From contig JADZFI010000115.1 of NCBI GenBank assembly GCA_020850025.1, positions 1 through 6,324 on the forward strand: 6,324 bases of DNA, in the 5' to 3' direction. Source of the stretch: Saprospiraceae bacterium. Its GTDB lineage: Bacteria; Bacteroidota; Bacteroidia; Chitinophagales; Saprospiraceae. Made by a program: the position numbers and the translations under genes. Positions 5,392 to 6,324 of the stretch are shown piece after piece (the stretch's first letter is position 1; every line of letters starts with the position of its first letter). The notes beneath the pieces are model-generated. The model had not been told where the DNA came from. It ran no database searches and worked only from the letters and a program-made list of their open reading frames with translations.

Positions 5392-6324
5392 TTACTTCAT
5401 AACGGAATCTACCGAATGAAGCGGGAGTCCGAATGCGTCTGCAACGCCTTTATACACCACCTTGCCGCCAACCACGTTGAGGCCCAGTTTGAGCTCAGCA
5501 TTTTCAGCGCAGGCTTTTTGCCAGCCTTTTTCGGCCAGTTGCAGGGCGTATGGGAGCGTAGCATTGGTGAGTGCCACGGTGGATGTGAACGGCACGGCGC
5601 CAGGCATGTTGGCCACGCAATAGTGCACTACATCATCAATAATATAGGTAGGGTCTGCGTGTGTGGTTGGGCGGGTCGTTTCGATACAACCTCCCTGGTC
5701 TACTGCCACGTCGACCACAACTGTGCCCGGACGCATGAGTTTAAGCATGTCGCGGGTAATGAGGTTAGGCGCCTTGGCGCCTGGCAGCAGCACTGCACCT
5801 ACTACAAGGTCGTGGGTTTGAATGAGGCGACGGATATTGTATTCGTTGGAGTACTCCGTCACCACATTAGCAGGCATCACATCGCTGAGGTAGCGGAGGC
5901 GGGTCAGATTTACATCAAGGATGGTGACCATGGCGCCGAGGCCTGCAGCCATTTTGGCTGCCTGGGTACCCACAATACCACCTCCAATGACCAATACTTT
6001 ACCTGGGGGAACCCCTGGAACGCCACCGAGCAATACGCCGCGGCCTTTAACCGGTTTTTCCAGGTATTTGGCGCCTTCCTGAATGGCCATACGGCCGGCT
6101 ACTTCCGACATAGGAATGAGCAGCGGGAGTTGGCGGTCTTTGGTTTCTACGGTTTCGTAGGCCAGGCAAATAGCTTTGCTGCCGATCATGGCGCGCGTAA
6201 GCTCTTCGCTGGATGCAAAGTGGAAGTAGGTAAAAATCAGCTGGTTTTCACGGCAACGAGCGTATTCTTCCTTGATAGGCTCTTTCACTTTCATGATCAT
6301 TTCCGCCTTTGCCCACACTTCATC
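5392..6324 (-). CDS. ald: alanine dehydrogenase (5' end outside window)
   Basis: Catalyses NAD-dependent interconversion of L-alanine with pyruvate and ammonia in the cytoplasm. Visible are 310 residues and the stop; about 61 N-terminal residues are missing, which gives a full length near 371, as in Bacillus and Mycobacterium Ald. In visible numbering, MKVKEP has Lys14 and FTYFHFA has His35, then PMSEVAGRMA (71-80), the NAD-binding GGGIVG (114-119) with Asp137 at the end of the following strand, PGAKAP (181-186) and VDQGG with Asp209. Adding 61 places these at Lys75, His96, Asp198 and Asp270, the substrate, cofactor and catalytic positions of M. tuberculosis Ald, so the enzyme should be active and use NAD. 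The open frame continues to the edge, so the GTG at 6318 (a Val in the family motif) is not the start. All 13 Arg codons are CGT or CGC, suggesting strong expression. It is closed by its own terminator. Confidence 0.96.
   Translation of the reverse strand, partial: DEVWAKAEMIMKVKEPIKEEYARCRENQLIFTYFHFASSEELTRAMIGSKAICLAYETVETKDRQLPLLIPMSEVAGRMAIQEGAKYLEKPVKGRGVLLGGVPGVPPGKVLVIGGGIVGTQAAKMAAGLGAMVTILDVNLTRLRYLSDVMPANVVTEYSNEYNIRRLIQTHDLVVGAVLLPGAKAPNLITRDMLKLMRPGTVVVDVAVDQGGCIETTRPTTHADPTYIIDDVVHYCVANMPGAVPFTSTVALTNATLPYALQLAEKGWQKACAENAELKLGLNVVGGKVVYKGVADAFGLPLHSVDSVMK

Noticed and set aside
6316..6318. GTG as start codon of ald
   Set aside because: The frame stays open to the window edge, and residues before it (Asp-Glu) plus this Val align with the Ald family motif; about 61 residues lie upstream.
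1..6324. A novel defence, mobile or biosynthetic system, CRISPR array or RNA gene
   Set aside because: All five genes belong to known core families and are collinear. No transposase, integrase, direct-repeat array or tRNA-like cloverleaf was seen on either strand.

Overview
The window comes from a member of the Bacteroidota. Two adjacent genes encode type IX secretion system (T9SS) parts, a machine essentially confined to that phylum. Start codons lack Shine-Dalgarno sequences and tend to follow A/T-rich leaders. GC content is near 50% by eye, which would suit a Saprospiria- or Chitinophagia-like lineage better than a low-GC Flavobacterium, but the sequence does not settle the class.

All five genes lie on the minus strand, so transcription runs from high to low coordinates. 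In that order: ald (alanine dehydrogenase, 5' end outside the window); a strong intrinsic terminator; an mscS-family mechanosensitive channel; a yyaL/SPATA20-type thioredoxin-domain protein starting 9 nt after the channel gene; a porP/sprF-family T9SS membrane protein 36 nt further on; a 255-nt regulatory-looking gap; and gldK/porK, the T9SS ring lipoprotein, whose 3' end runs off the left edge.

The porP then gldK order matches the start of the Porphyromonas gingivalis porP-porK-porL-porM-porN cluster, so gldL, gldM and gldN are expected just beyond position 1. The gap before gldK holds a candidate Bacteroidota-type promoter, a perfect 11-bp tandem repeat, phased A-tracts and small inverted repeats. 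This suggests gldK has its own promoter besides any read-through from porP. In gldK and ald every arginine codon is CGT or CGC, whereas mscS and porP also use CGA, CGG, AGA or AGG; this fits higher expression of the first two.

I see no mobile element, CRISPR array, RNA gene or clearly undescribed system. The gene content is ordinary core genome. The parts most worth a second look are the porP-gldK intergenic region and the unusual pore residues of the MscS homologue.
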